DNA of 64,000 nt, taken from contig NC_084725.1 in NCBI RefSeq assembly GCF_033807575.1, forward strand, positions 7,413,001 to 7,477,000. The letters are read 5' to 3'. Positions 34,064 through 46,870 of this stretch are shown piece after piece. The notes beneath the pieces are model-generated. The model saw only the letters and a program-made list of their open reading frames with translations. It searched no databases and was not told where the DNA came from. The number at the start of each line of letters is the position of its first letter. Positions within the stretch are counted from its first letter, which is position 1. A program made the translations under genes and the position numbers. The DNA comes from Cydia pomonella (Eukaryota; Arthropoda; Insecta; Lepidoptera; Tortricidae).

Positions 34064-34160
34064 AGACCGCCTGTTGTCTGCCTCTACATTTAATCAATTG
34101 TTTATTTTTCTTGTATCTTTTTACTGAGGTGTGCCAATAAAGAGTATTCTATCTATACTT
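34064..34160 (+). repeat. LINE 3' end
   Basis: GACCGCCTGTTGTCTGCC...GTGTGCCAATAAAGAGTATTCT is a frequent lepidopteran LINE terminus (normally CAATAAAGAGTATTGT followed by short repeats). Confidence 0.5.
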
Positions 34161-34559
34161 ACTTACCAAGCTACCATTAATATGTAGACTTGATCCTCAT
34201 AAGTTCATTATTTTGATTAGGATATATAGGTACAGGGCCATAATCCACTGTAGTGGATGAATATAAAAATTGCATCATGCTTAGAATCCCTCACAAAACT
34301 AAACATGTCAAGTTTTGAAGCTCTCGACGTTATCTAGATTGATAGAACTAATGGATAAAATGATTCATCGATAAATATATGCAGGATAAATACTTCATAC
34401 ATATTTAAATAATATGTTCATTATTGTTTTAAGTATTTTCCCTCTTATACTCTTTAAGCTTTCCCTTTATAGCTACAGCCCTAAAAGAACATCAATATCT
34501 GAAATGAAAATGACTACTGCATGTATAATTTTCCTAAATTTTACATTTAATATCGCATG

Positions 34560-34915
34560 CACGCCGCCTTGAGTCTTCTTCCTCACGTTGTCCCGGCATT
34601 TTGCCACGGCTCATGGGAGCCTGGGATCCGCTTGACAACTAATCCCAAGATTTGGCGTAGACACTAGTTTTTACGAAAGCGACTGCCATCTGACCTTCCA
34701 ACCCAGAGGGTAAACTAGGCCTTGTTAGGATTAGTCCGATTTCCTCACGATGTTTTTCCTTCACCGAAAAGCGACTGGTAAATATCAAATGATATTTCGT
34801 ACATAAGTTCCGAAAAACTCATTGGTACGAGCCGGGGTTCGAACCCGCGACCTCCGGATTGCAAGTCGCACGCTCTTACCGCTAGGCCACCAGCGCTTCG
34901 CACGCCGCCTTGAGT
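34560..34915 (-). mobile_element. Full-length tRNA-headed SINE with 15-bp target duplication
   Basis: Insertion 34575-34900, minus orientation. Head GGTGGCCTAGCGGTAAGAGC (A box) and GGTCGCGGGTTCGAACCCCG (B box); body includes GAAATATCATTTGATATTTA; tail GAGGAAGAAGA. Flanked by a perfect direct repeat CACGCCGCCTTGAGT at 34560-34574 and 34901-34915, the mark of LINE-driven insertion. The perfect duplication suggests a fairly young copy. A 5'-truncated relative lies at 58799-59092. Confidence 0.88.
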
Positions 34916-36450
34916 GTATACCTTTTTTTTAGACTAAATAGTATTTTATACAATCGTGATATACTAGAGAGCTTTTCAGTCGAGTTCCGGGCTTAGCCAA
35001 CGAAGCTTGCTGAGTTGCCAAAGTAAGATACGAGATTGAAAAGCTTGATTATATCACTATTGTATACAATACTTTTTCTACGAGTCAATAAAAATAAACA
35101 AAAATCAAATAAAATCATATACAATCATATAGGTAAACAAACCAAAAGTATACAGCTAATCGTATTTACATACGCGAGCAGCCGCGATACCTTCATACTC
35201 GTACGCGCCCCGGCCGGGGCCCGGCGGGTTGGTCAGCTACACCTTCTCGAAACTCATGATTCCCTGGTACTTGCTCCTTGCAAAAGTAAATTTTTAGACA
35301 GATTTTTTCTTGATTTTGGCCACCGTAGCCTATGGAAACTAACCAGCAACGCTAAGCGGTTTTCGTAGTCTATAGATATTGCTATATTAAGGGTATCACA
35401 TGTGCGTTTATAACTTATGAAGCAATTGTTTCTACTATACAACCTAACATAATTAATTAATTTAAGCTATCCTTTTGTTTCGGCGTTTATCGAAATGCCG
35501 AACGAAAAGAATAAATCTGTCACCGGAATGACAGACGATACGAAAAGTCACGTGACTATTTCTGTACATTATTTAAGTTTCGAATGGAGTCTTCTATCAA
35601 CGATTGTAATCTTGGCTAGGACCCAGTGAAGATATCTCAGCTGTCAAGACCTCGAATCCTATAAAGGATAACCACGTGCATGTGACATCTCGGGAGCTGA
35701 AAGGGTTCATAGGCTACATTATCCTTTTATACGGTCCGTGATAAGCAACACCACCATTTAGCAAGTGGAACAGGGATTCTAAACATCGAAATGTCGAAAT
35801 CAATACTCGGCTGCGAAAATAACCACAGCCAGAGTGAAATAATATCATTGTCCTTTCCTCCTTTCAGCTCGAACCTCGCTTATTATCTATTTTTAGCGGA
35901 AACGTGGTAGCCTGTGCAATTATACACAGTCTATATAATTAGGGGGCAGCCATGTGTGTCCTGCCTATTTACCTGTTTAAAATTTAACTCATCTCTGCAC
36001 ATTTCCAGTATATATTGACCTTTACACCTGTAACATGCTAGGCGCGTTCAAAGGCCAGAAATATTGGTCGATTGCAGGGAACTAATGTGATGATGTAAAC
36101 GAAAACATTTGACCAACCTTGACTGGCATTGATTTTACGGTGTTCGCGGTTAAACTCGAATCCAAAATATTTATTGACGGTTTTATATCAACAGACTCTG
36201 TTTTTTTTTTTTATTCTGTTTTGCGGTGTAAATTAAACATTATAGATGTGTTTTTAAGGTTCTTATCATCTAACCTCCCAAAGGCTTATAAAAAGGTCTC
36301 TTATTCCATTATATTTTGAATATTTATTTTGACACATCAATATTGCATTTGTCTTGGTAAGTTTTGGTGTGTGGGCCGATGCCGATAGAGGATATGTATA
36401 ATATGACTAACTTTAGTTCATGTGTCCCATTAACACATACGATGACACTT
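34916..36450. other. Intron, mostly unrecognised
   Basis: A short GC-rich island at 35196-35235 (CGCGCCCCGGCCGGGGCCCG) sits within 35160-35370, which looks like a repeat fragment but is not assignable. The rest is AT-rich without domains. Confidence 0.35.
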
Positions 36451-36666
36451 AAGCACGGGCCTTACGAGCACTAAAAATGGTGCTATTCAGTGGTGTCCCT
36501 CGCGAATTCGAGCCAATCGTGCAGTCTAACGCAACTAGATGCGACCAATCGCGCTTAATGCGAAATTATCAACCAATCGCGTTGTGGCGTTAGATGATTG
36601 GCTCGAATTCGTGTGCATGACACCGCTGTACTGGCACCATTCTTATTGTCCGTAAGGCCCGTCCTT
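36451..36666. repeat. Palindromic MITE
   Basis: AAGCACGGGCCTTACGAGCA pairs with the inverse of GTCCGTAAGGCCCGTCCTT; inner ATTCGAGCCAATCGTGCAG pairs with GATTGGCTCGAATTCG. 216 bp. Confidence 0.7.
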
Positions 36667-37199
36667 AGATATATATGTCAATACTGTGTCCCCTGGATTG
36701 GACAGGAGGCGTCCACAATGACAGATGCCAATCTGTCATAAGTTTTCCCCTTAGTTTTTAACTTTTTACTCAACTTCTAGATTTACTTCGCCAAATACTG
36801 TTTAAAATTTGTTACTACTAATATGAAATCCTTATACATTTCACAATAACATTTATATTAACTTCGAGCGAAGCGGAAGGGATAAGTTCCAGTTACGGGA
36901 TACATAATTGATGAAGCGCTCATACTTTTGTAATATCGTCCTCCGTAACCGTAAACGACCGTTGGACGACGATGAGTCGTTATTATATAAGGATGCGGTC
37001 GGATACTGTTCAATATCACAACAGGAAGGGCTACTTTGACATAGTTTTCGGTATGATCAACCAATTTAATCACAATTTAATCAAATTTAGTTTAAAGTGC
37101 GTCGGACTTTTACATACTAGTTTATGCCAACGGTGCCAATAAATAACTAAATATTAAGTATATGACATTCTGTCAAACTGTGTACCTAAAACAGTTTGA
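36667..37199. other. Intron, nothing recognised
   Basis: AT-rich; no domains. Confidence 0.4.
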
Positions 37200-37318
37200 G
37201 TAAGTCCCACAGTAAGCTCAAGAAGGCTTGGGTTATGGGTACTCAACAACGATATGTATAATATATAAAAACTTAGACCATCTTCATAGGCAGGATCACT
37301 ACCCACTACGCCAAAAGT
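37200..37318 (-). repeat. SINE fragment, minus strand
   Basis: Contains, inverted, GTAGTGATCCTGCC (head) and CCCATAACCCAAGCCTTCTT, GAGCTTACTGTGGGACTTAC (body) of the SINE at 12611. The B-box part is deleted. Confidence 0.65.
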
Positions 37319-37929
37319 AGAAACGCTTTCGTTAAAAAAATTAATAGATAAGCAGCTAAATATGAAGCCACGCATTTGCTATTTAGAATATGCCTTCATT
37401 TGAATCGATTAATGATACAGACATGCAGACAGCTAAATGTAATATACCAAATTCGTACTTTTTAAGAATTCTAAATTGCTAAAAATATGTTACAAAAATT
37501 ATTAACCTTTAATTTATTTAAAATTCATCACCTCAGTTTGTTTTTTTAGCAACCCGAGATAAACTGAAACGCGTGTAGGTGCGTATTTTTAGAAAAACAA
37601 CTTTTTAATTTAGTACATACGACTGGTAGGTCCAACAGCACCACTCTTAACTAACCATTGATGGGGCTTATGTCTTTGTAATTAGGTTTACGAGTCGCCA
37701 CTGAACGGTAATGGTGGTATATAGTGTACATACAAAGCCTGGCAATTTATTTGGCTGTTGGTTTTATTTTCTAAGCTTAGCTTGTAAAGAACCACTGAAG
37801 CAGGAATGTTATTCCTATCGCGCTTATGTCTCAAAAAATTCTACCAGTAGATTATAGGTACTTATTTAATCATAAATCGTTAAGAACAACGCAACAGATT
37901 TTTTTGACCAACTCCCTCTCAGACCATAG
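37319..37929. other. Intron, nothing recognised
   Basis: AT-rich up to the target duplication of the hAT-like element. Confidence 0.4.
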
Positions 37930-39848
37930 TAGTGTTGAGTTGCTCACTCGTGAGGCACCTCATTTGTACCACTCATTTAGTTAAATTGTCGCAGAACTTC
38001 ACACCGCATAAATGTCATACATCACTCCTCAATTAATTTTACTCATTTACTCGCGCGCATCACACACAGCTCTTACCACTCAAACCATTCAAACACTTCA
38101 AATTTGAAAAAAAACTCTCAGCCTTTCAAACTCACTCGCGTTCGTCACAACTCGCAAGAGAGTCGCGAGGCGCTCGGTGCTCGCCGACATTCAAATGAAG
38201 AAATGAGTCATTGACGTCATCGCATTCATCGCTCACACTATCAACTGCCCAACTACAAACCTTATTGCAAGGACAAAAGGTCCACCGAGAAATGCGTTGT
38301 GTTTATTCACTCGCCTCACTGTGACATCCCTCAAAAATCCTTTCAAAATGAAACAATGAATTAGATTTACCAAAAGAGGGAGTGAGACAGACACGCGCCG
38401 TGCTTCAATAACACCTCATCGAAAATACGTTAAAAATGAAACACGAAAGAAAACAAGCGTAAGCGTCCGCAAGCTTACATACATATTACGTCATTTTGAT
38501 CCTAGCATTGCTAAGTTACTTGTCAAAAGCGAAAAATCTAAGTCATCAAAGAACCTACCGAAGAAAGTTTTTTCTCTCTGTCGCACTTGTAATTTCATAC
38601 GTAAGTGCGACAGCAAAGCAAAACTTCGTGGTTCGCGGTAGGCCTCCATATTTGTTAGCTATTATTGTACTAACGCGCATACCAGTATAACCTGACCTCA
38701 AGACTCATATTGCTGGTGTCATGTATAATCTGAATCAATTAGACTGGACAGTGAAATGGTTACTTGATAAGCGATTGAAATGCCAACCAAGTCTCACTGG
38801 GCATTTACGAAGCTAGCTTAGTTAGAAACAGTTATCGTTTAAGAGACCAAAATATTATTTAAATTATTGAAATATATTATAGTGGCGTACACAAAATATG
38901 ATATTTTACATTAGTTTATTAATAAAAAAGTAAATATAATTTGTATAGGTGAAATAAACATGTACATTTTAACGATTTGAATTTGTAATACTTTTTGTTA
39001 ACGTGCTTCGTATAGTATTTCGATCATTTATGATTTTGACATATTTATAGTACGAGAAACTCGAAAAAGTTGTTCGTAATCTTTAGTTGTGTTTTATAAA
39101 TAGTGATCAGTGACCATTCTTATAATTATACCAAAATAACAATATATTAACATTGTTTTCGCGATAAAATATACCTGTGGGTCTTTCTTTGTGTCTTTTG
39201 CATACAAAAATCAAGTGTATATTACACGCCGGTGGCATTACCGCGCGAACGTTATTGAGGCTTTCGTTTGTTATCATATTACAATGCTATTATTACTGAT
39301 AAATTATGAGGTGGTAAGTTAGTAATTTCTATATAATAATGGTACAAAAAATATTGGATTTGTTCTCCTTAGTTTGTTAATTGTTTGTCTGGCAGTTTAT
39401 GGTTAGTATTTATTTCAATATATGAATGTTAAACTTAAAATGATATCAAGTAGCAAGGATTGATACTGAACAATCTAACAATAAAAATAATAAAGTGCTA
39501 AATTAGAACAAGTTTCATAAAAGCATCATATTAAGTTGCAATAGGATGTATGTACTTTAACTCCTTAGTTTGATTCTTAAATGTATGTCTTCTGTTGTTA
39601 AAAGTTCTGTTTTAAACCTCCAGAATTGCACTCCAAGTAAATATTTAAAAGGAAGTTTAGCAATGCCGAAATATGTATTTACATTAAATATGGTTTGCTG
39701 CCGTTGGAGTTGATGGAATAGTCGATGCTGCAAAAGTGCTAGTACCTCTCCTCATTTGAAGTAAGACATTGTAACACCTCATTTTAGAGAATGAGGTACT
39801 CATACAAACTCATTTTAAATTGATGTCCTACCCATCACTAGACCATAG
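37922..39848. mobile_element. 1.9-kb hAT-like element with perfect 8-bp target duplication
   Basis: Element 37930-39840 begins TAGTGTTGAGTTGCTCACTC and ends ATGTCCTACCCATCACTA; the outermost 11 bases are inverted repeats with two mismatches. Both flanks are GACCATAG (37922-37929 and 39841-39848), a perfect 8-bp target site duplication as made by hAT transposases. The subterminal ACCTCATT and AATGAGGT blocks also invert. The interior has no transposase frame (longest open frame 64 codons), so it is non-autonomous. A second palindrome is nested at 38552-38643. Confidence 0.78.
38552..38643. repeat. MITE nested in the hAT-like element
   Basis: AACCTACCG at the left and CGCGGTAGG at the right; central CTCTGTCGCACTTGTAATTT pairs with TACGTAAGTGCGACAG. 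Inserted inside 37930-39840, so it is younger. Confidence 0.65.
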
Positions 39849-40016
39849 CTTGTACGAGTTACAACTCGTAATAGTTTAGGGAGAGGCAGCCTCGTGAACG
39901 TCAGCTGCCGCTCCGTTGGTGGTGAAATAACCACCAGCCGTGTGTGCGACAAGGTTAATTTTTTGTCAAATTTTTGACAGTGGTGTCTTATTGATACTTG
40001 ATAACTAAAAAAGCCA

Positions 40017-40543
40017 TGAAGGGTTCCGTACCATTTATGACGTATTAAAAAAACTACTTACTAGATCTCGTTCAAACCAATTTTCGGTGGAAGTTTTCAT
40101 GGTAATGTATATCATATATTTTTTTTAGATTTTTCATTCTGTTATTTTAGAAGTTACGGGGGGGGGGGGGGGGGCACACATTTTACCACTTTGGAAGTGT
40201 CTCTCGCGCAAACTATTCAGTTTAGAAAAAAATTATATTAGAAACCTCAATATCATTTTTAAAGACCTATCCATAGATACCCCACACGTATGGGTGTGAT
40301 GAAAAAAGATTTTTTGAGTTTCAGTTCTAAGTAGGGAACCCCCAAAATTTATTGTTTTTTTTTTTTCTATTTTTGTGTAAAAATCCTAATGCGGTTCATA
40401 AAATACATCTGCTTACCAAGTTTGAACAGTATAACTCTTATAGTTTCGGAAAAAAGTGGCGGTGACATAATCGGACAGACAGACGGACATGACGAATCTA
40501 TAAGGGTTCCGTTTTTTGCCATTTGGCTACGGAACCCTAAAAA
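40017..40543. repeat. GGAACCCTAA-family interspersed repeat
   Basis: Begins AAGGGTTCCGTACC and ends GGCTACGGAACCCTAAAAA, inverse termini typical of a very abundant lepidopteran repeat; includes CGGACAGACAGACGGACA before the end. A run of 17 G lies at 40158-40174. Confidence 0.65.
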
Positions 40544-41483
40544 TGAGACACCTTTTAGACAAAAACTTCGCACGGTCAAAGACACGCCCCTTCAGGATAC
40601 TACTTACGTCACGCTCAACCGGAGATCCCACTTATAATAGTTCCCCGATGCGTCGTTCCGTAAGTTAGGAATATCTCGCGGTTACGACAGCGAGGCGTGC
40701 TATTCGGGATGTAAACACAGTATGTAGGTCGTCTGCTACGCCGATCATAATCAGATGGGAATGCGTAGACACGCGTTTGGGATTCTGTAACCAAAACTGT
40801 GGAAACGGAACCCTCAAGTAACTAATAGGTAACCCATATTGGTTGGTTTTTAAATTAGCAAAAGCATTACAAGTGAGGTCACTCGATAAGTCTCTCATCT
40901 CGTAGTAACTCTATACTTTCTAAATTTGATTCGCTAATTTAATTGGCTATTTTTAATCGACGCACTTAAAAGAACCCGTATGAGTAACGAAGGCATGAAG
41001 CTAACGTATATGCAACGGAGTGACAATTTTATTTTATCGGTACCAACTTACGAGTAAGTATAAAGGAATACTCTACGATTTAATAACTCAGTACACAAAT
41101 AATACGATATTTTTGTTACATTTGTAGCCTGTTTTTTTTTTGTCTAGTATTAGTACGTCCACTAGAATAAGATAAAAGTACTACGTAGATATGTTTTTTG
41201 GGCAAGCCCTACAAAAAGACTCGCTGTGCTTCGGCCCTGTAACTACCAATGAGGTCATACTGCCTTGAAATGTACGTCCGATTCATAAGCGTACTGCTAA
41301 AATGATTCCAATGTATTTTTAGGGCTGATCGGATGAGTTTGTCTATCATATACACACTTAAAAATGATAATTTGACGCTATTCTGCGCAATGAGAATTGA
41401 AAGAATCATGTATGTTCATCTAAAGTTCTACATGAACATAACTTGTATAACACACGTCACTGTATAAGTATATACACAATAAG
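40544..41483. other. Intron, nothing firmly recognised
   Basis: No paired repeats found; short open frames at 40665-40898 and 41209-41409 (minus) include no domain. Confidence 0.35.
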
Positions 41484-41671
41484 TATTATACATGCGAAAG
41501 AAACTCTGTCTGTCTGTTACCTAACGTGAAGAGGTAGGAGTGCTTAAACCGCTGCACCGATATAGATGAAATTTGGTATGGAGACAATTTGAAGCCCTGG
41601 AAAGGACATAGGATAGTTCTTATAATCATCATCATTATATATTCTATGCAGACGAAGTCGAGGGCAGAAGC
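41484..41671 (+). repeat. CTGTCTGTCTGTTAC-type repeat, copy 1
   Basis: AACTCTGTCTGTCTGTTACC, ATGAAATTTGGTATGGAGAC, GACATAGGATAG and GACGAAGTCGAGGGCAGAAGC match a lepidopteran repeat with GTCTGTCTGTTAC...GCGGACGAAGTCGCGGGC. Copy 2 at 47381. Confidence 0.7.
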
Positions 41672-41826
41672 TTAGGTCGATCCCCTTAGGGCCTAAAGTT
41701 TAGGCCTTAGCCTTTAGTTTACGCCGTACAATGAAGCGTCACATTCTATAGATATGTTGCTGTCCCATTCAATGTGAAGCATCTACTGCAGACTGCGGAC
41801 CAATTCATTAAATATATGTTTTGTTA

Positions 41827-41865
41827 CTGCCACTGCACTTACATTTGTCTACATTGCAGTGGCAG
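41827..41865. repeat. Short perfect hairpin
   Basis: CTGCCACTGCA (41827-41837) and TGCAGTGGCAG (41855-41865) are perfect inverse copies across a 17-base loop. Confidence 0.5.
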
Positions 41866-44286
41866 GTATATCGCCCACAAACACATCCAGTTAGTCGACA
41901 ACTCCCACGAGAAAAAATAGTATTAATAGAAACAAGGTACTGAATCGGAGAGCGAATCTCTAGATTTCCATTTGGGTGCTGCTTTGAAATTTAAATTTGT
42001 CTTGTTAGTGCAGGCTTCAGGATATACTATTAAAAGAAATCTACAAATGAAGATACTTGTCGATTGTCCAACGGTCATTGACATTAATTAGCAGCATCTC
42101 TGTGCAAAAAGTTTAAATAGTACAGCCCACTAAACTTACTTAGTAATGGATTCATTAAAACCTTGTCAAGCGTAGTAGGGTTTTTAATGGGTAATCCCTA
42201 AGAGAAGATTAATTGTATTTAACCATTGTCCTTCGGTGAGATCATAGTACACTGAAACAATGAATACAAGTAGGTCATAATGGCATTATTTATTACCTCG
42301 TTCAAATATAATGGCAACGTAGGAGTTTAAAGCTGCCATTAATGCATGTAATGTCGCGATGACCGCTGTATGGATCAATGTTCAGGTTTGCGTTTATTTA
42401 TACAATACAGTTTAATTAGAGATGTAGATACGCAAACGGAGTGCCCAATTTTATCCGTTTCTACTGTAGGACCTATCTATAACAAATATTATAGTTTCTA
42501 GTATTATAGTTATCTTTCATATCATTATTTACTATTAGATGCATGCGCGTCAAAAAACTAGGCATCTCAGAGATATATGTCGCAGTATGACAAGGCGTGT
42601 CAATCAGAGTTCAGAAAATCCATTATGTTAGCCTTTAGGTGATAAAGTTTCTAGCTTAGCAAAAATCTAACAAGAGCTAATAAATCTGTCTAGCGCACGC
42701 CCCTTGCCTTTTGGGTCAGAAACTTAGTTTTTATACGAAATGGCAATTAGTTCAATTAGATTCTGTCTGCCATTTCTTCCGTGCCAAAGCACTAGCCTAG
42801 ATCTTATTAACTGTTGTGCCATCAAATGTTCCTTGAAATATTTATTTGTGAATCGGTCTATTACTTGTTTCACAAATAAAACTATTAAGCAATATTTAGA
42901 TCGACGTATTTCTAAAGATAGTTGTGTACATTTTGGAACTAAGAATCAGTCGACAAGTTAGGTCCGTGTGTTGATATTCTATTATGTTTTTAATTTCTAA
43001 CTTCCATTGATGCACAACCAAATCTTACCAAGACATAGTATCATATGACACATATCTACGGCCTTGTATAGGCAGATTAAACTAGTGGAGCGAAATCAGG
43101 ATGTTCAGTTAGTGGCAATTTACATAGCTATTTACTCAAGAGGTGAGATCACGTATATGAACAGCCTCTTAGATGACTTCATTATCTTACGTATGTTATA
43201 TTTCTACGTTTCGATTCTCACGGCTATTCTACACTGTATAAATAATAGTGCTAACTTACGTAGTACGCTTATTTTAGCGTAGAGTACTACGCGTAAATGC
43301 CTCTAACCCTAGCTTTAAAAGTCAAAGCACATACAACGCACTGCATCCCAAAAGGGGAATAAAGTGAGTGAGAGAGTGAGTGACTTCCATGCAAGTTACA
43401 GCCAGCTCCGTACTAGTATGTAGTTCGATTATTTAATCAGTAATCATGTCATTCAAAAAATAAAACAAATGATCATTGACAGGCTGACAACACGAAGTAC
43501 CCCGAGTAGTCGAGAACCGAACAACTTATACGTCTGACGTTGTCGAAAACTTCATATTCTATTGTCAATATCGTCATACATGTGACAGGGGTCGTTTCGC
43601 TTAGATTGCTTGTCTCCCGTTATTGTAATTATAGCCAAAGGTCAATAGGTTGCTTGAACAAATAAATGGGACAACTTTTTAGGTCGGTGAGTTATGTATC
43701 CTGAGTTCAGAGGACGTTCAGGTCATGACCTCACGATAGCTACGTAATATAAACCAGACAAGGTATTACAGGTATTATGCAAGCGCCAAATACCATTGAC
43801 TGATAAAAATCTAGCCCAAATTCCTGTCGTTAATTGTGTTAATACAATTGACATTTTGACCGCAGTGACCACCGCTGATACGAACGCAAGGTTAGCGCAA
43901 ACATGTGTCAATGTGATGTCATTTGATGTCCATCATGCGAACCAGATGCGCTTTATGACAAACAAGTTCAACAGGTATCATTTTTGTGCTACGTAGGCGG
44001 GTGCATCTCCCATATGAGGTGTCGACAAAACAAATAATAATGAGGGTATTTGATGTCAAGGAACTTAGTTTTTTTACAACATCAGATGAAAAAAGGGTTG
44101 AAAACATGTTTATGATGAATGTTTCGCTAAATCATTGTTTTAAATTTAAATGCTCGTAACACACTTAGTCGATTACTTGCTCGACGATTTAGCGTCAAAG
44201 CTAAGATGTAACTTAGTCCGGCCTGTGATGACCATTGACCATCTATCTCTGTCTGCGATGCTAGTGCTTTTCTATACTAATCCAGA
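41866..44286. other. Intron, nothing recognised
   Basis: AT-rich, 2.4 kb without a recognised element; short open frames at 42740-42961, 43064-43282 and 43796-43996 have no domains. Confidence 0.4.
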
Positions 44287-44406
44287 GGCTCTACCGCGAA
44301 AATCGAATATCAAAATTTCATCTTCCTCTCTAACGTTCGAACATGCGAATGTGACAGAGAGGCAGATAACGAACGATATTTCCAGTTTCGATTTTAGCAT
44401 TAGGCC
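44287..44406. repeat. Palindromic MITE
   Basis: GGCTCTACCGCGAAAATCGA pairs with TCGATTTTAGCATTAGGCC; inner CTCTCTAACGTTCGAACATG and CATGCGAATGTGACAGAGAG pair. The 127-codon frame at 44150-44533 crosses it and is not a gene. Confidence 0.55.
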
Positions 44407-45834
44407 GTCTGGTCCCAAGACGAATAAATGTTGGGGTGATGTTGATGTAGAGCACAATTTTATTCTGGAGCTCGATTACTTGCTATTTCCAATATTCTGT
44501 AATTGCTACAGACTGGTTAGGCCCATATTCTAGACGGCTAGTTTATGTTATTTAATATCTAGACTGAACAACATATCGTATAAACACGTAACGTCTATGT
44601 TTATTATCAAAATAAACTATCAGTCATACTTTTTTTACTCCGAGTACGAATAAACAGACATATGAACAGTTTCACTGGCGTTTTATGGCGTACAAAAACA
44701 TTGGTCTAAAAATAGGGCGGCCATTGAAACAGGCTTAATTAATGCTTCCTTACCTAAATATATTATGCTCAATTGCACCGCACAGTTTAGAAATGTAGCA
44801 GGCAATATTATTCCTATCCTGGCTTCAGCCCACGCCGGTTAAAATCAAATTACGGACGATATTTTTCTCTCGTACTCGTTACTTTGTTATGAGAAAACTA
44901 CCCACCTTTTTAGATCTGCAAATAGGTTCACTGTCGTTATTCCTCTACCCACTCTATATAGGTACTCGTACCTATGGAGAAATGTCACACAACAGCCGTG
45001 TAGTTGTTCAAAGTCGTTTTAAAAATTCTTGTCTTCATATTTTTACCGGTGTGTACGTACGTTTTTAGTTTCATTCGTCTATCAAATTCAAATTCGCAAT
45101 TCGAGACTTCCACGCACTCGTAACAGTCGTAGCCATCAAAGATCACTCTCTGTAGATCAGTTTTTGTGTCCGCAAACCGCTTATAAAAGCTGACCTTGAA
45201 TGAGAATTTGGCAGGAGGAACAGACGGAGTCTATAAATCGGGCAGATCCTTGGCACGGATATAAACAGTCCCCACAATGGCGGATTCTCTGGACAAGTCC
45301 CAATTTTATCCCTTTATTGTACTTGAGATTACATAGATCTATATCCTTTTGAGCGAGGAATTCGTTTATCTACCTATACATAATCATGTCCTAGATAATG
45401 AAAATGACAGATGTCATCCCAAATCCCAATACAATTTTTAATGTGAAACTGGAGTTCAATAGAAATTGCAAATAATGTAAACACATATGACAGATTCTGT
45501 TAGCATTTGACAACATTTTTACGAAGGTAGTTTTCACTTAAATATAAATAATTAACGTATATTTTAACTCACACTTATAAAATTCAAAGATTTAAGTAGG
45601 TAATATAATATTTTCATATTTCCTCGACCATACAACCTTAACCGCTTGTAGAATTGTGACGTCTGAGGTGTCGTTGATGTGATGGGGCGTTTGGTTGTGA
45701 TATTTATTAAATCCTTATTAATGGGGTTGATTGTACACTCAGTCCCAAAATACTGGCAATTTTTATTAAAGCATGTGTTTGCAGTTGCCAGTGCCGAATT
45801 TCTTTACCTTATCTACTTTTCTCATTTTGTCGTG
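44407..45834. other. Intron, nothing recognised
   Basis: AT-rich, no paired repeats or domains. Confidence 0.4.
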
Positions 45835-45921
45835 GTAGCCCCTGACTTGTAGTTTACGTCCGGTTACGTACGGTATACGTAGCCCCTGCTTTTAGTTTAC
45901 GTCCGGTTACGTACGGTATAC
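45835..45921. repeat. Tandem duplication of ~44 bp
   Basis: GTAGCCCCTG...AGTTTACGTCCGGTTACGTACGGTATAC is present twice in direct tandem (45835-45878 and 45879-45921) with a few differences near the start. Confidence 0.9.
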
Positions 45922-46789
45922 GTCGCCAAATTGATTAAGATGTAATTACAATTTTGACTAGAATGAATTTGAATTAACCGAACCGATTATAAAAAGTTGG
46001 CTTATCATATAAGTCAGAAGAGTATTTCAATACTTATTTTTACTACTCGTATTTGCAACATGCAAGCATGTGAAACTTAATACCGCTGTTATAATACCTT
46101 TGTACTGACCATGTTTTGAGCAAATAAAATATCTGATTTCTGAACAAATAACAGTGGATTTTATTGCATGCGCTTTTCCTTTCCGTGCGATTCAAATAGC
46201 AAAATTAGTTAGTTCACCAATCGTCACAATGTATCATTAAAAAAAAATCAGAGTATCTCAAGTTTTCAATTTACTTCGATAGTCGACTAAACCCTAAAAC
46301 TACTTCATTTCACATCTACAATCCCATGAATCACAGGTTTATCAAGTAAAACAATCACGTGAACATGATTAAGCAATCAATTAGTTGTATAAAGAGTCAA
46401 CAAATCCAACAGCCATTAACATGCATTGGACATAAGCAAACATCATCCACAACGCATTAACCTTACTGATGATGTCAGCCGCCGCCCCTATAGAGGAGAA
46501 GGTGCATGGTGCCAGCTTTTAAAATAGCCACTTGCATTGTTTTGGTAGTTTCAGAAGGAATTACGTACGAGAAGAAAATACTAATTTCCCGTCCCCTACT
46601 CATACAAAATTCACTCTGAAACTAACGAAATAACGCACATGGCTCATTAAATCTTAGCTCCTACATGACACTTCTCCCCTAGTATAAGTACTAGTAGGTA
46701 CTTATAAAAAAGGACACTTTCAATGCGTCAGGGTTAGCTTTGTTTCTTAACTTTACTATCCCTTTCAAACCGATAGAGTAGTTCCCGAG
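45922..46789. other. Intron, nothing recognised
   Basis: AT-rich, no domains. Confidence 0.4.
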
Positions 46790-46870
46790 ATATAAAGCAA
46801 TGCGACAGACAGACTACAGAGTCGCACCATAAGAGTTCCTTTCTCTTACCTTTATGGTACGGAACCCGAA
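46790..46870. repeat. GGAACCCTAA-family end
   Basis: GCGACAGACAGACTACAGAG...TTTATGGTACGGAACCCG resembles the terminal part of the repeat at 40017-40543. Confidence 0.5.

Noticed and set aside
34840..34897. Second possible tRNA gene
   Set aside because: It is the tRNA-like head of the SINE with the 15-bp target duplication.
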